Part shown: in pieces, positions 42,689 through 51,385 of the stretch
Numbering within the stretch: position 1 is the stretch's first letter
How the letters are laid out: the number at the start of each line of letters is the position of its first letter
NCBI GenBank assembly: GCA_963711315.1
Contig: CAVQDQ010000002.1
Coordinates: forward strand, 558,001 to 622,000
DNA length: 64,000 bases
From: PALSA-612 sp963711315
GTDB lineage: Bacteria; Actinomycetota; Thermoleophilia; Gaiellales; Gaiellaceae
Reading direction: 5' to 3'
Notes under the pieces: generated by a model
Told to the model about the DNA's origin: nothing
Database searches by the model: none
The model's input: only the letters and a program-made list of their open reading frames with translations
Position numbers and translations under genes: made by a program

Positions 42689-43552
42689 GTGGCTCTCAAC
42701 TACCAGGAGCTGATCGCCGCGCTGCACGCGTACTGGGGCGAACAGGGCTGCGCGATCATGCAGCCGTACCACACGGAGCTCGGTGCCGGAACGGCGAATC
42801 CCGCGACGTTCCTCCGCAGCCTCGGCCCGCACCCGTGGAAGGCTGCGTACGTCGAGCCCTGCATCCGTCCCACCGATGGGCGCTACGGCGAGAACCCGTT
42901 TCGCTTCCAGCATTACTTCCAGTACCAGGTGATCCTCAAGCCTGCACCGGAGAACGTCCTCGACCTCTACTTCGGCTCCCTTTCGGCGATCGGCATAGAC
43001 CTCGTGCAGCACGACGTGCGCCTGGTCGAGGATGACTGGGAGCAGCCTTCCATCGGCGCGTGGGGCCTGGGCTGGGAGGTCTGGTGCGACGGGATGGAGA
43101 TCACGCAGTTCACGTACTTCCAGCAGGTGGGCGGCATCGAGCTGGAGGTGATCCCGGCGGAGATCACGATAGGGCTCGAGCGGCTGGCGATGTTCCTGCA
43201 GGGCAAGCAGAGCGCGTTCGAGCTGGAGTGGGCGCCCGGCCTCACCTGGGGTGACGTCTATCGCGAGAACGAACGCCAGTGGTCCGTCTACAACTTCGAG
43301 GAGGCGCCCGTGGACGTACTCTCGCGGCGTTTCGCCGAGCACGAGGACGAGTGCGCGCACCTGATCGCGCGGCGCCTGCCGCTGCCCGCTTACGACCAGG
43401 TGCTGAAGTGCTCGCACATCCTCAACCTGCTCGACGCCCGCGGGGCGGTCTCCGCCACCGAGCGGGCGGCCTTCATCCTCCGGGCACGCACGCTCACGCT
43501 GAAGGTGGCGCGCCTCTATGCCGAGATGATCGATGCCGACGCTACTGCTTGA
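42689..43552 (+). CDS. glyQ: Glycine--tRNA ligase alpha subunit
   Basis: Catalytic subunit of the heterotetrameric bacterial GlyRS. GTG start with TAGGCT six bases upstream. QELIAALHAYWGEQGCAIMQPYHTELGAGTANPATFLRSLGPHPWKAAYVEPCIRPTDGRYGENPFRFQHYFQYQVILKPAPENVLDLYFGSL is strongly conserved, including class II motif 2; GWEVWCDGMEITQFTYFQQVGGIEL and ITIGLERLAMFLQG follow. The length of 287 residues is standard. The 3' end overlaps glyS by 20 bases. Confidence 0.97.
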   Translation: MALNYQELIAALHAYWGEQGCAIMQPYHTELGAGTANPATFLRSLGPHPWKAAYVEPCIRPTDGRYGENPFRFQHYFQYQVILKPAPENVLDLYFGSLSAIGIDLVQHDVRLVEDDWEQPSIGAWGLGWEVWCDGMEITQFTYFQQVGGIELEVIPAEITIGLERLAMFLQGKQSAFELEWAPGLTWGDVYRENERQWSVYNFEEAPVDVLSRRFAEHEDECAHLIARRLPLPAYDQVLKCSHILNLLDARGAVSATERAAFILRARTLTLKVARLYAEMIDADATA

Positions 43553-45364
43553 GCTAGGCTGCGAGGAGCTGCCGGCCTCTGCGTGCAGGGAGGCCGAGGC
43601 CCAGCTGCCCGAGCTCGTCCGCGTCCAGCTGGGAGTGGACGCATCGCGCGTGTATGTGACCCCACGGCGGATCGCGTTTGTCGTCGACGAGCTACCGGAG
43701 ACCGCTTCCGAGCGGCTCGTGAAAGGGCCGCCGGCAGAGCGGCGCGAGCAGGCGGCGGCCGGTTTCGCCAAACGCTACGAGCTCACCGAGTCGGAGCTCG
43801 AGGAGCGGGACGGCCACCTCTGGGCGCGCGTGCCCGGGGAGCCGCTGCGCGGAGAGCCGTTGCTCGACCGGCTGCGCGCGATCGTCCACGGGCTCCAGTT
43901 CGGCAAGTCCATGCTTTGGGACTCGAGCGGCCATCGCTTCGCGCGGCCGGTGCGCTGGTACTGCGAGAAGCTCGACGCCGAGACGCTGGCGGGCTCCGGC
44001 AAGTCCTTCGGCCATCGCTTCACTCATGGCGAGCTCGAGATCGCGTCTGCGCAGGAGTACGCCACACGCTCCGGACGGCGAACGTCGAGCCCGACGCGGC
44101 AGAGCGCCGCCGCCTCATCGTCGACGGGCTGGCCGAGCTCGGGGACTGGCAGGACCCTCTCGGCAAGCTCGAGGAGGTCGTGTACATGGTCGAGTGGCCG
44201 ATCGTCTTCGAGTCGGAGTTCGACGAACGGTTTCTCCGCCTGCCTGAGCGAGTCATCGTCACCGCCATGCAGAGCCACCAGCGGTATTTCCCGCTCGGCG
44301 GTAACCGCTTCGCCGTCGTGGCGGCCGGCGGCGACGTGGAGGTCACTCGTCTCGGCTACACGCGAGTGCTCGACGCGCGGCTGGAGGACGCTGCGTTCAC
44401 GTTCGACCGCGACGTGGCAGTCGGCATCGAGGAGCTCGCGCAACGGCTCGAGCGGATCACGTTCATCGAGGGCGGCGGCACGTTCGCCGACAAGACGGGG
44501 AGGATCGTCGAGCTTGTCGAGCGGCTGAGTGGCGGAGATGATGCGGGTGAAGCGGCCAGGCTTGCGAAGGCCGATCAAGCATCGGAGCTCGTGCGCGAGT
44601 TCCCCGAGCTGGAAGGAATCATCGGCGCCGAATACGCGCGGCTGGCCGGCCACTCCGAGGCCGTGTGTCGCGCGATCGAGGAGCAGTACTTGCCCGATGG
44701 CGCCGACGCGCCGCTGCCGGAGACGAACGCCGGCCGCGCGCTCTCGGCGGCGGACAAGATCGACACGCTCACGGTGTCGTTCTCGCTGGGCCACCGGCCC
44801 ACGGGATCACGCGACCCCTACGGATTGCGACGGGCGGCCATCGGGCTCTGCCGGCTGACCGTCGAAGGCGGGCTCACCGTCCCGCTCGACCTGGTCGCGC
44901 CCGACGTCCGCGAGTTCGTCGAGGAGCGGCTTGAGGGCTACCTCGACCTCCCGGTCGAGTTCGTCCGCGCCGCGATCCGCTCCGAGCAGCCGGACATCGG
45001 TGCCGTTGCCGCCCAGGCGAACTTCCTCGCCGAGCAGGACCTGGCGGCAGTGCACGAGGTCTATACGCGCGCCGCCCGCATCGTCGGCGACGCCTCAGAC
45101 GACGAGCCGGTCGACGACTCACTGCTCAAGGAGCCGGCCGAGAAGCAGCTTGCCGAAGCCGTCCGCTCGGAGCCGGAGCCTGGAACGCCCGCCGAGCAGC
45201 TCTTGGAGTGGGCAGTCGCCCTGGCGCCCGTGGTCGCGCAGTTCTTCGACGACGTGCTCGTAATGGACCCGGACGAGCGCGTGAAGGCGAATCGGCTCCG
45301 CCTGCTCCGTGACGTCCGCCGAGCCGTGGGCAGGCTCGGCGATCTCTCGCAGATCCCGCTCTAG
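43533..45364 (+). CDS. glyS: Glycine--tRNA ligase beta subunit, one frameshift
   Basis: tRNA-binding partner of GlyQ. MPTLLLELGCEELPASACREAEAQLPELV begins the subunit, and KGPPAERREQAAAGFAKRY and LQFGKSMLWDSSGHRFARPVRW follow. A missing base at about 44068 (after QEYAT) shifts the frame; the other frame continues without loss as LRTANVEPDAAERR, IVTAMQSHQRYFPL, LERITFIEGGGTFADKTGRI, SFSLGHRPTGSRDPYGLRRAAIGLCRL and VLVMDPDERVKANRLRLL. The corrected length is about 610 residues, shorter than E. coli GlyS (689), and the deficit appears spread over loops. I infer a sequencing error. Confidence 0.93.
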
Positions 45365-46365
45365 GGGATACGCGGGAACCAGAGGCCGGCGAGGAGGCCG
45401 GCGCCGAGCAGGAGCACCGCGCCGGCGGCCGCCAGCACGTCCGTCACCTCGCGCTCCGTGTTGTAGCGGCCTATCTGCGACCCGAGCCGCTCGTAGACCT
45501 GGTTGAGCCGTGCGCCGTTGACGGCGGCGTAGAACTCGCCGTCCGTGTCGTCCGCGATCTGTTCCAGCGTCACGGGGTCGGGCGGCACGGGAATGATGCG
45601 CGACGTGCCGAACCTGTCGAACGTGACCGTGCCCTCGGGCGTTCCGAGGGCGACCGTGTAGACGGGGATGCCGGCGTCCTTGGCCCGCTGGGCTCCTTCG
45701 AACGGCTGGAGGATGCCGGCGGTCTGCGCGCCGTCGGAGAGCATGAGAATCGCCGTCACCGGGGCTTCGGGGTCGTTGTTGAGCGGCGCCTCCTGCGCGG
45801 GTACGTCGGCGCCCGTCTCCGTCACGGTGCCGCCGCGCGCCAGCTCTACTGACCTCGCCAGCGCGTCACCGATCGCGGTGCCGCGCCCCGGATAGAGATA
45901 GTCGACGGCGTCGCGAACGACCTGGCGGTCGAGAGTGAGCGGCGCCACGACCTGGGCTTCCGACGAGAAGGTAACGACGCCGACGCGGTAGCGATCGGGA
46001 AGTTTGTCCAGGAAGCGGCGCACGGCTTCCTGAGCGGCGGCCAGGCGTGTCGGCGGCACGTCTTTCGCGAACATCGAGCCCGAGCTGTCGATGGTGAGGA
46101 TGACGTTCGCCCCCTCCCGCTGTGCCGCCACTGTCACCTGCGGCCGCGCGAGAGCGAGCAACGCGGCAGCGAGCGCCAGGAAGAAGAGGACAGGAGGCAC
46201 CCAGCGACGCCACGCGCGCTGCTGGTCCACCACGGACGCCAGCACGTCGAGGTTCGTGTAGCGGACGGCGTACTGCGCGCGCCGACGTTCGAGCACGACG
46301 TACACGGCGGCGCCGATCGGGACGAGCAGCAGCAGCGGCAGGACGAGTGGCCACTGGAAGCTCAT
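45361..46365 (-). CDS. VWA-domain membrane protein (BatA-like), last gene of the MoxR operon
   Basis: 334 residues: two N-terminal membrane helices (FQWPLVLPLLLLVPIGAAVYVVLERRR and VPPVLFFLALAAALLAL), then a von Willebrand A domain with the MIDAS motif IDSSGSM and the family hallmark FAKDVPPTRLAAAQEAVRRFLDKLPDRYRVGVVTFSSEA, and a C-terminal helix (VLAAAGAVLLLGAGLLAGLWF). BatA-type proteins work with MoxR ATPases and DUF58 proteins, all present here. It is paralogous to the gene at 47060-48028. The start overlaps the upstream gene's stop. Confidence 0.9.
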   Translation of the reverse strand: MSFQWPLVLPLLLLVPIGAAVYVVLERRRAQYAVRYTNLDVLASVVDQQRAWRRWVPPVLFFLALAAALLALARPQVTVAAQREGANVILTIDSSGSMFAKDVPPTRLAAAQEAVRRFLDKLPDRYRVGVVTFSSEAQVVAPLTLDRQVVRDAVDYLYPGRGTAIGDALARSVELARGGTVTETGADVPAQEAPLNNDPEAPVTAILMLSDGAQTAGILQPFEGAQRAKDAGIPVYTVALGTPEGTVTFDRFGTSRIIPVPPDPVTLEQIADDTDGEFYAAVNGARLNQVYERLGSQIGRYNTEREVTDVLAAAGAVLLLGAGLLAGLWFPRIP

Positions 46366-47063
46366 GGCTGCTCTGGCCCTTTCGTACAGACGGCGATGAT
46401 CTGAAGCTTGGCCGAAAGCGGCCTGGCCGCGCCGCTCATCGTCGCGCGTGCAGTCAGGCGTCCTCTGTCGCTGACGAGCTGGGAGCGGACGCCGGCCAGT
46501 TGGGCGGTGCCCGGCTCGCGTGCCGAGCTCAGGGCGACGGCGTGCGTCGACGATATGAGGCGCTCACCGCGCAAGCAGGAGAGAGTCGCAGTGGCGGTCG
46601 TCTTGAACGAGATGGTGCGCACGCGGAGCTTCGTCGGCGAGCCCGGCTTGACGGCGGTCGGGATGCGGCCGCCGCCCGCGGCGGGAACACACCCGACAAA
46701 GGGGCGGAATCCGGCCGGCCGCAAGGCATTGCCCGTATACGTGCCGGTGAAGACGACCTCGTCGGTCGTCGTGACGCCCGGGTTGACGGGGCTTCCCAGG
46801 AGGCCCGAGAAGCTCATGTCCACCGCGCGATTCGTGAGGCGGGCATCGACTCCGGCGACGATGCTCCCCTGGGGGCACTTCATTCGCCACGACCTCCGGG
46901 CGTAGCGATCATCGGAGCCGGACGTCGCTGGGATGACCACCCACGGCCCGGCGACGGGGATACAGATCGGCAGGCCGCGGCATTCGTCGGCTGCCTGGGC
47001 CGACGGAGCGACGAGCACCGCCAGGACGGCCGCCGCCGCTGCGAGCAGGCCAAGCGCCTTCAC
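46362..47063 (-). CDS. Secreted protein of unknown function inside the MoxR-VWA operon
   Basis: 233 residues from a GTG overlapping the upstream VWA stop, which gives a clear signal peptide (KALGLLAAAAAVLAVLVAPSAQA). The longer in-frame start at 47156 would hide the signal and is rejected. The mature part has six or so Cys (ECRGLPICIPVAGPWVVIP, KCPQGSIVAGVDARLTN, FVGCVPAAGGG, LSCLRGERL, AVCTKG), suggesting disulfides and export. No family is recognised. Lying between two VWA genes with overlaps on both sides, it is likely a substrate or partner of the MoxR-VWA machine. Confidence 0.8.
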   Translation of the reverse strand: MKALGLLAAAAAVLAVLVAPSAQAADECRGLPICIPVAGPWVVIPATSGSDDRYARRSWRMKCPQGSIVAGVDARLTNRAVDMSFSGLLGSPVNPGVTTTDEVVFTGTYTGNALRPAGFRPFVGCVPAAGGGRIPTAVKPGSPTKLRVRTISFKTTATATLSCLRGERLISSTHAVALSSAREPGTAQLAGVRSQLVSDRGRLTARATMSGAARPLSAKLQIIAVCTKGPEQP

Positions 47064-48028
47064 GGGAGCCTCCTGAACCACGCGGCCGACAGCGCACCGC
47101 CCACGAGCAGCAAGAGCGCGCCGACTCCGGCGAACGCGACGGTCACCTCGCGCCATTGCTTCTCGTTACCCAGCTGAGACTGGAGATCGGCGTACACCTC
47201 CTGGAGCTGCTCGGCCGTCGGCACTGCGAAGAACCTGCCGCCGGTCGTCTGCGCGATCGCGCGCAGGGTGTTCGGGTCGGGCGGCACCTGGACTCGCGCC
47301 TTGAAGCCTCCGGCGAGCGGGACTTCGACCACGCCGTCGGCGGTGCCCAACGCGACGGTGTTGACGGTGACGCCACGCTGCTGCGCCGTCTGGCTCGCTC
47401 GCTGCGGCGTGATGTCGCCACCGTCCTCCTTGCCGTCGGAGATCAGCAAGACGGTTGTCGGCGTAGGCTTGTCGTTGGGGCTCGACCGACCCGCCGCCTG
47501 CCCGACCTCCACCGCCTTGACGATCGCGTCACCGAGTGCCGTGCCCTCCCCGACACGCAACTCGCGCATCGCCAGCTCGACGAGCCCGCGATCGCGAGTG
47601 GGCGGCGCTACGACGCGGGCGGCGCTCGCGAAAGAGACGACGCCAATGCGGTACGTGTCGGGTGCCTTCGCCAGGAAGTCGCGGATCGACTTCGTCGCGG
47701 CTGCCAATCGGGTGGGCGGAACGTCCTTCGCGGCCATGGAGCGTGACGTGTCGATCGCGAGCATGATCGTCGCGTTCTCGCGAGGCACCGAGATCTCGGC
47801 CTGCGGCCTGGCGAAGGCGACCAGCAGCGCCGTGAGAGCGATGAGCAGGATCGCCGGCGGCACGTGCCGCAGCCGACCAGGCTCCTTGTCGACGACATTG
47901 GGGAGCAACGCGGGAGAGGCGAACTGCGCAGCCACTCGCGACCGGCGGCGGTGGTGGACGACGTACAGGGCGACGACCGCCGGCACGGCCAGCAGAGCGA
48001 GCAGGAAGAGCGGAGACTCGAAGCTCAT
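47060..48028 (-). CDS. VWA-domain membrane protein (BatA/BatB-like)
   Basis: 322 residues with the same plan as the gene at 45361-46365: N-terminal helices (ESPLFLLALLAVPAVVALYVV and VPPAILLIALTALLVAF), MIDAS LAIDTSRSM, the AAKDVPPTRLAAATKSIRDFLAKAPDTYRIGVVSFASAARVVAPPT segment, and a C-terminal helix (VAFAGVGALLLLVGGALSAAWF). In DTSRSM the Ser-x-Ser spacing of the metal site is kept. The duplication pre-dates strong divergence. The start overlaps the DUF58 stop. Confidence 0.9.
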   Translation of the reverse strand: MSFESPLFLLALLAVPAVVALYVVHHRRRSRVAAQFASPALLPNVVDKEPGRLRHVPPAILLIALTALLVAFARPQAEISVPRENATIMLAIDTSRSMAAKDVPPTRLAAATKSIRDFLAKAPDTYRIGVVSFASAARVVAPPTRDRGLVELAMRELRVGEGTALGDAIVKAVEVGQAAGRSSPNDKPTPTTVLLISDGKEDGGDITPQRASQTAQQRGVTVNTVALGTADGVVEVPLAGGFKARVQVPPDPNTLRAIAQTTGGRFFAVPTAEQLQEVYADLQSQLGNEKQWREVTVAFAGVGALLLLVGGALSAAWFRRLP

Positions 48029-48960
48029 CGCTTGCGCGACCTCGTGCGCACGAAGGCGGCGAGCGTCCGCAGCCAGTCGCCTGACGTCGTGAGCACGACG
48101 TGACCGACACCGAGCCCGCCGAAGGTGTGTGCCAGTTCGAGGCGCTCGGCAGCCGCCGCCGCGGCGTACCGCTCACGGAGACGATCGTTCGACGTGTCCA
48201 CTCGTAGCTGCCTACCCGTCTCCGGATCGACGAGGCGGAGCACGCCGACGCTGGGCAGCTCCTCTTCGCGGGGATCGCGGATCTCGACCGCGACCACATC
48301 GTGGCGTCCGGCCAGCTCGAGCAGCGGCCGCCGCCAGTCGCGCGGCCCGCGGAAGTCGGAGATGACCGCGACGAAGGCGCGCTGTCGTGTGAGCGCGCCT
48401 GCGCGACGCAGTGCGGCTCCGAGCGAGGTCGCGCCGTGCGGCGTCTCGTCCGGCTCCGTGTCGAGGGCGAGCAGCAGGCCGACGAGTGCGCTACGGCCCT
48501 GTCGGGGCGGCAGCGTGCGCGGCTCGTCGTCGCCGAACGTCAGCACGCCGAGCCGGTTCCCGTGCCGCGTAGCGACATGGCCGAGCGCCAATGCGGCCCC
48601 CTCGGCGACATCGGCCTTGCGCCGGTCTGCCGTGCCGAATGTCATCGACACCGAGTTGTCGAGCAGGATCCAGCTGACGAGCACGCGCTCGGCGAGCTGA
48701 ACGCGCACGTGCGGCTCGCCGGTGCGTGCGGTGACGTTCCAGTCGATGTCGCGGACGTCGTCTTCCCAGGCCACGTACGGCCGCACCTGCGCGAGCTCGG
48801 TACCGCGGCCGAGCACGTGCGCGCGGTGGTCGCCCGAGAGCAGCCCTTCCACGCGGCGAACGACGGTCAGCTCGAGCGCACGCAGGAGCTGGTCTGGTAG
48901 CGGCCCCGGGCCGGGCTTCGCCGGCGTGCGCTCCTGGATGCCCCAGGCGGTGCCGCTCAT
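48025..48960 (-). CDS. DUF58 domain protein
   Basis: 311 residues. The DUF58 core is EDDVRDIDWNVTARTGEPHVRVQLAERVLVSWILLDNSVSMTFGT, and a VWA-like fold follows with NSVSM in the MIDAS position and AFVAVISDFRGPRDWRRPLLELAGRHDVVAVEIRDPREEELPSVGVL. Members cooperate with MoxR AAA+ ATPases. The ATG sits inside a 9-bp hairpin whose loop carries the Shine-Dalgarno, and two further long hairpins separate the gene from moxR, so its translation may be regulated. Confidence 0.9.
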   Translation of the reverse strand: MSGTAWGIQERTPAKPGPGPLPDQLLRALELTVVRRVEGLLSGDHRAHVLGRGTELAQVRPYVAWEDDVRDIDWNVTARTGEPHVRVQLAERVLVSWILLDNSVSMTFGTADRRKADVAEGAALALGHVATRHGNRLGVLTFGDDEPRTLPPRQGRSALVGLLLALDTEPDETPHGATSLGAALRRAGALTRQRAFVAVISDFRGPRDWRRPLLELAGRHDVVAVEIRDPREEELPSVGVLRLVDPETGRQLRVDTSNDRLRERYAAAAAAERLELAHTFGGLGVGHVVLTTSGDWLRTLAAFVRTRSRKR

Positions 48961-48980
48961 AGGCCGTCCTCCGGCCTATG
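48958..48980 (-). promoter_or_regulatory. Hairpin holding the DUF58 start codon and Shine-Dalgarno
   Basis: A perfect 9-bp inverted repeat (CATAGGCCG / CGGCCTATG, 5-base loop). On the minus-strand mRNA the loop region reads GGAGGA and the ATG of the DUF58 gene is in the 3' arm, so folding would hide the start codon. Confidence 0.6.
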
Positions 48981-48996
48981 AGCGTGTGGAGGGGGC

Positions 48997-49022
48997 GTGG
49001 GGGAACCGGGAGGTTCCCCCAC
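48997..49022. repeat. Long perfect hairpin, first of a pair
   Basis: An 11-bp perfect inverted repeat (GTGGGGGAACC and complement) with a 4-base loop in the moxR-DUF58 gap. Its arms share GTGGGGGAA with the next hairpin, suggesting a dispersed repeat (REP-like) or an RNA-processing element. Confidence 0.75.
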
Positions 49023-49047
49023 TACCGACAAGAAGAAGGGGGCCTGG

Positions 49048-49074
49048 CGTGGGGGAAACATGGTTTCCCCCACG
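49048..49074. repeat. Long perfect hairpin, second of a pair
   Basis: A 12-bp perfect inverted repeat (CGTGGGGGAAAC and complement) with a 3-base loop, 25 bases from the first hairpin and sharing GTGGGGGAA in the same orientation. Confidence 0.75.
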
Positions 49075-49099
49075 GGAGCGAGCCGGAGGCAAGCGACGC

Positions 49100-50119
49100 T
49101 CACGCCACGCGCTCCCTCCCAAGGTCGAGCTGAGGCACTGGGACCGCGGCGATGATCTCGTCGAGCAGCGAGTCGGGACTGCGCTCCTCGGCCAGCGCCT
49201 GGTACGTGAGCACGAGCCGGTGACGGAAGGCGTCTTTGACGAGCTCCTGGACGTCTCCGACGAGGGCATAGTCGCGCCCGCGGAGAGTCGCCAGCGCCCT
49301 CGCGCCCTGCGTGACTGCGATCGGCCCACGCGGGCTGGCGCCGAAGGCGATGTAGTCCGCCAGCTGGGGGAGGCCGACGTCGGCCGGGCGCCGCGTCGCG
49401 GTCGCGAGCTCGACGGCGTAGCTGATCAGGCCGGGATCGATGTAGACGTCGCGCACCGTCCGCTGGAGCGACAGCAGGTCGTCGAGCGACAGCGCCTGCT
49501 CGAGCTCCGGATGAGCTACGAGCTGACGGTGGACGACGGTCAGCTCCTCGTCGTGCTCGGGGTAGTCGACGAGGATCTTGAGCATGAAACGGTCGATCTG
49601 GGCCTCCGGCAGGGGATACGTCCCCTCCGACTCGATCGGATTCTGCGTGGCCATGACGAGGAACGGATTAGGGACGCGGTGCGTCGTGTCGCCGATCGTC
49701 ACCTGGTGCTCCTGCATCACCTCGAGCAGTGCCGACTGCACCTTCGCCGGGGCACGGTTGATCTCGTCGGCGAGCAGGAAGTTCGTGAACACGGGCCCGA
49801 GGTGCGTGTCGAAGGAACCGGAGTCTGGCCGGTAGATCCGAGTGCCTACGAGGTCCGACGGCACGAGGTCCGGCGTGAACTGTATGCGGTTGAAGGATCC
49901 GCCGAGCACGCTGGCGGCGGTCTTGATCGTCAGCGTCTTGGCCAGGCCGGGAACGCCCTCGATCAGCAGGTGGCCACCGGCGAGCAGGCACGTCAAGACC
50001 CGTTCCAGCATCTCGTCCTGGCCGGCGATCACGCGCCTGATCTCGAAGAGGGCTCGCTCCAGCTTCTCCTTCGCCTGCTGGGGCTCGATTGCGGATGGCT
50101 GCTGGGACTGCTCGGGCAC
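49100..50119 (-). CDS. MoxR-family AAA+ ATPase
   Basis: 339 residues. Walker A is LLIEGVPGLAKTLTIKTAA, Walker B FLLADEINRAPAKVQSALLEVMQEHQVTIG, sensor VMATQNPIESEGTYPLPEAQIDRFMLKI, followed by the lid domain (VYIDPGLISYAVELATATRRPADVGLPQLADYIAFGASPRGPIAVTQGARALATLRGRDYALVGDVQELVKDAFRHRLVLTYQA). It is a chaperone-like ATPase that matures partners via VWA proteins. The GTG at 50119 follows GGAAGGAGAA. First gene of the minus-strand moxR-DUF58-VWA-secreted-VWA operon. Confidence 0.95.
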   Translation of the reverse strand: MPEQSQQPSAIEPQQAKEKLERALFEIRRVIAGQDEMLERVLTCLLAGGHLLIEGVPGLAKTLTIKTAASVLGGSFNRIQFTPDLVPSDLVGTRIYRPDSGSFDTHLGPVFTNFLLADEINRAPAKVQSALLEVMQEHQVTIGDTTHRVPNPFLVMATQNPIESEGTYPLPEAQIDRFMLKILVDYPEHDEELTVVHRQLVAHPELEQALSLDDLLSLQRTVRDVYIDPGLISYAVELATATRRPADVGLPQLADYIAFGASPRGPIAVTQGARALATLRGRDYALVGDVQELVKDAFRHRLVLTYQALAEERSPDSLLDEIIAAVPVPQLDLGRERVA

Positions 50120-50209
50120 GCGTTCTCCTTCCGTGTTCGAGTCGGGTCCACCAGTGAAGCACGTATTGCCTGAGAGCCGCGTGAAAATCCGGTGTCACGC
50201 GTAGGTGAG

Positions 50210-50215
50210 TAGGCT
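50210..50215 (+). promoter_or_regulatory. -10-like TAGGCT, N7, GTG of the M20D gene
   Basis: TANNNT hexamer seven bases before GTG 50223, downstream of the alternative GTG at 50205, which it argues against. Confidence 0.55.
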
Positions 50216-50222
50216 GCGCCCC

Positions 50223-51380
50223 GTGAGCACCCTCGTGACGCCGGAGCTGGAAGCCCAGGCGATCGCCTGGCGCCGCCATTTGCACGCACATCCGGAGCTG
50301 AGCTTCGCCGAGCACGAGACGTCGGCGTTCCTCTTCGAGCTGCTCGGGGGCCTGGACGGGCTCGAGCTGGAGCGGCCGACGGAGACGAGCCTCGTCGCGA
50401 CCATGCGCACCGGCCGGCCGGGCAAGACCCTGGCGCTCCGCGCCGACATCGACGCGCTGCCGATCCAGGAGGAAACAGGCCTGGAATTCGCTTCCGAGAA
50501 CCCCGGCGTCATGCACGCGTGTGGCCACGACGGTCACACGGCGATGCTGCTGGCGACGTTGAATGCCCTTCACGAGCGCCGCGACGAGCTGACGGGAGAG
50601 ATTCGTTTCATTTTCCAGCACGCGGAGGAGCTCGGGCCAGGCGGCGCCGGCCAGCTCGTCGAGGCTGGCGTCATGGAGGGCGTGGACATGGTGGTGGGCG
50701 CGCATCTCTTCTCGCTCGACCCACTCGGCAAGGTGGGCGTCCTGTCCGGGCCGCACACCGCCGCCTCCGACACGTTCGAGATCGAGATCCGCGGCAAGGG
50801 CGGCCACGGCGCGGCGCCGCACGAGTCGATCGACCCCGTCACGGCCGCCGCACAGGTCGTCAGCGGCCTTCAGCACGTCGTCTCGCGCGTCGTCGACCCG
50901 ATCGAGCGCGCCGTCGTCTCCGTGACGAAGATCCACGCCGGGACGGCCGACAACATCATCCCGGAGTCCGTCGAGCTCGGGGGCACAGTGCGTACGTTTT
51001 CGCGTGAGGTGCGTGCCACCGTCCGCGAGGCGATGGAGAGGTTCGCCAACGGGATCGCCGAAGGGCACGGCTGCACGTCGACGTTCGAGTACGAAGACGG
51101 TTACGACTCGGTCGTCAACGACGAGGAGGCCTCGGCGCTCGTGGAGGCCGCCGTCCGCGAGGAGCTCGGCGACGAAGCGTTCTTCGTCCCGCCGCCGATC
51201 ATGGGCGGCGAGGACTTTTCGGCCTACCTCACGGCCGCGCCGGGCGCGTTCTTCATCGTCGGCGCGGGCGGGGAGGACCACTATCCGCACCACCATCCGC
51301 GCTTCGACTGGGACGAGAGCGCGATGCGCAACGGCATCGCCGTCTTCACGCGGCTCGCCCTTGATTACCTGAAGGCGTAG
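50223..51380 (+). CDS. M20D amidohydrolase (IAA-amino acid / aminoacylase type)
   Basis: 385 residues. The metal and active-site motifs are LHAHPELSFAEHETSAF, LRADIDALPIQEETGLEFASENPGVMHACGHDGHTAMLL (Cys and His ligands) and HAEELGPGGAGQLVEAGVMEGVDMVVGAHL; the dimerisation domain is RGKGGHGAAPHESIDPVTAAAQVVSGLQ. M20D enzymes hydrolyse N-acyl amino acids or related amides. An in-frame GTG at 50205 would extend the protein by six residues, but a TAGGCT hexamer seven bases before the GTG at 50223 and the family N-terminus favour the latter. Confidence 0.93.
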   Translation: MSTLVTPELEAQAIAWRRHLHAHPELSFAEHETSAFLFELLGGLDGLELERPTETSLVATMRTGRPGKTLALRADIDALPIQEETGLEFASENPGVMHACGHDGHTAMLLATLNALHERRDELTGEIRFIFQHAEELGPGGAGQLVEAGVMEGVDMVVGAHLFSLDPLGKVGVLSGPHTAASDTFEIEIRGKGGHGAAPHESIDPVTAAAQVVSGLQHVVSRVVDPIERAVVSVTKIHAGTADNIIPESVELGGTVRTFSREVRATVREAMERFANGIAEGHGCTSTFEYEDGYDSVVNDEEASALVEAAVREELGDEAFFVPPPIMGGEDFSAYLTAAPGAFFIVGAGGEDHYPHHHPRFDWDESAMRNGIAVFTRLALDYLKA

Positions 51381-51385
51381 ACCGC

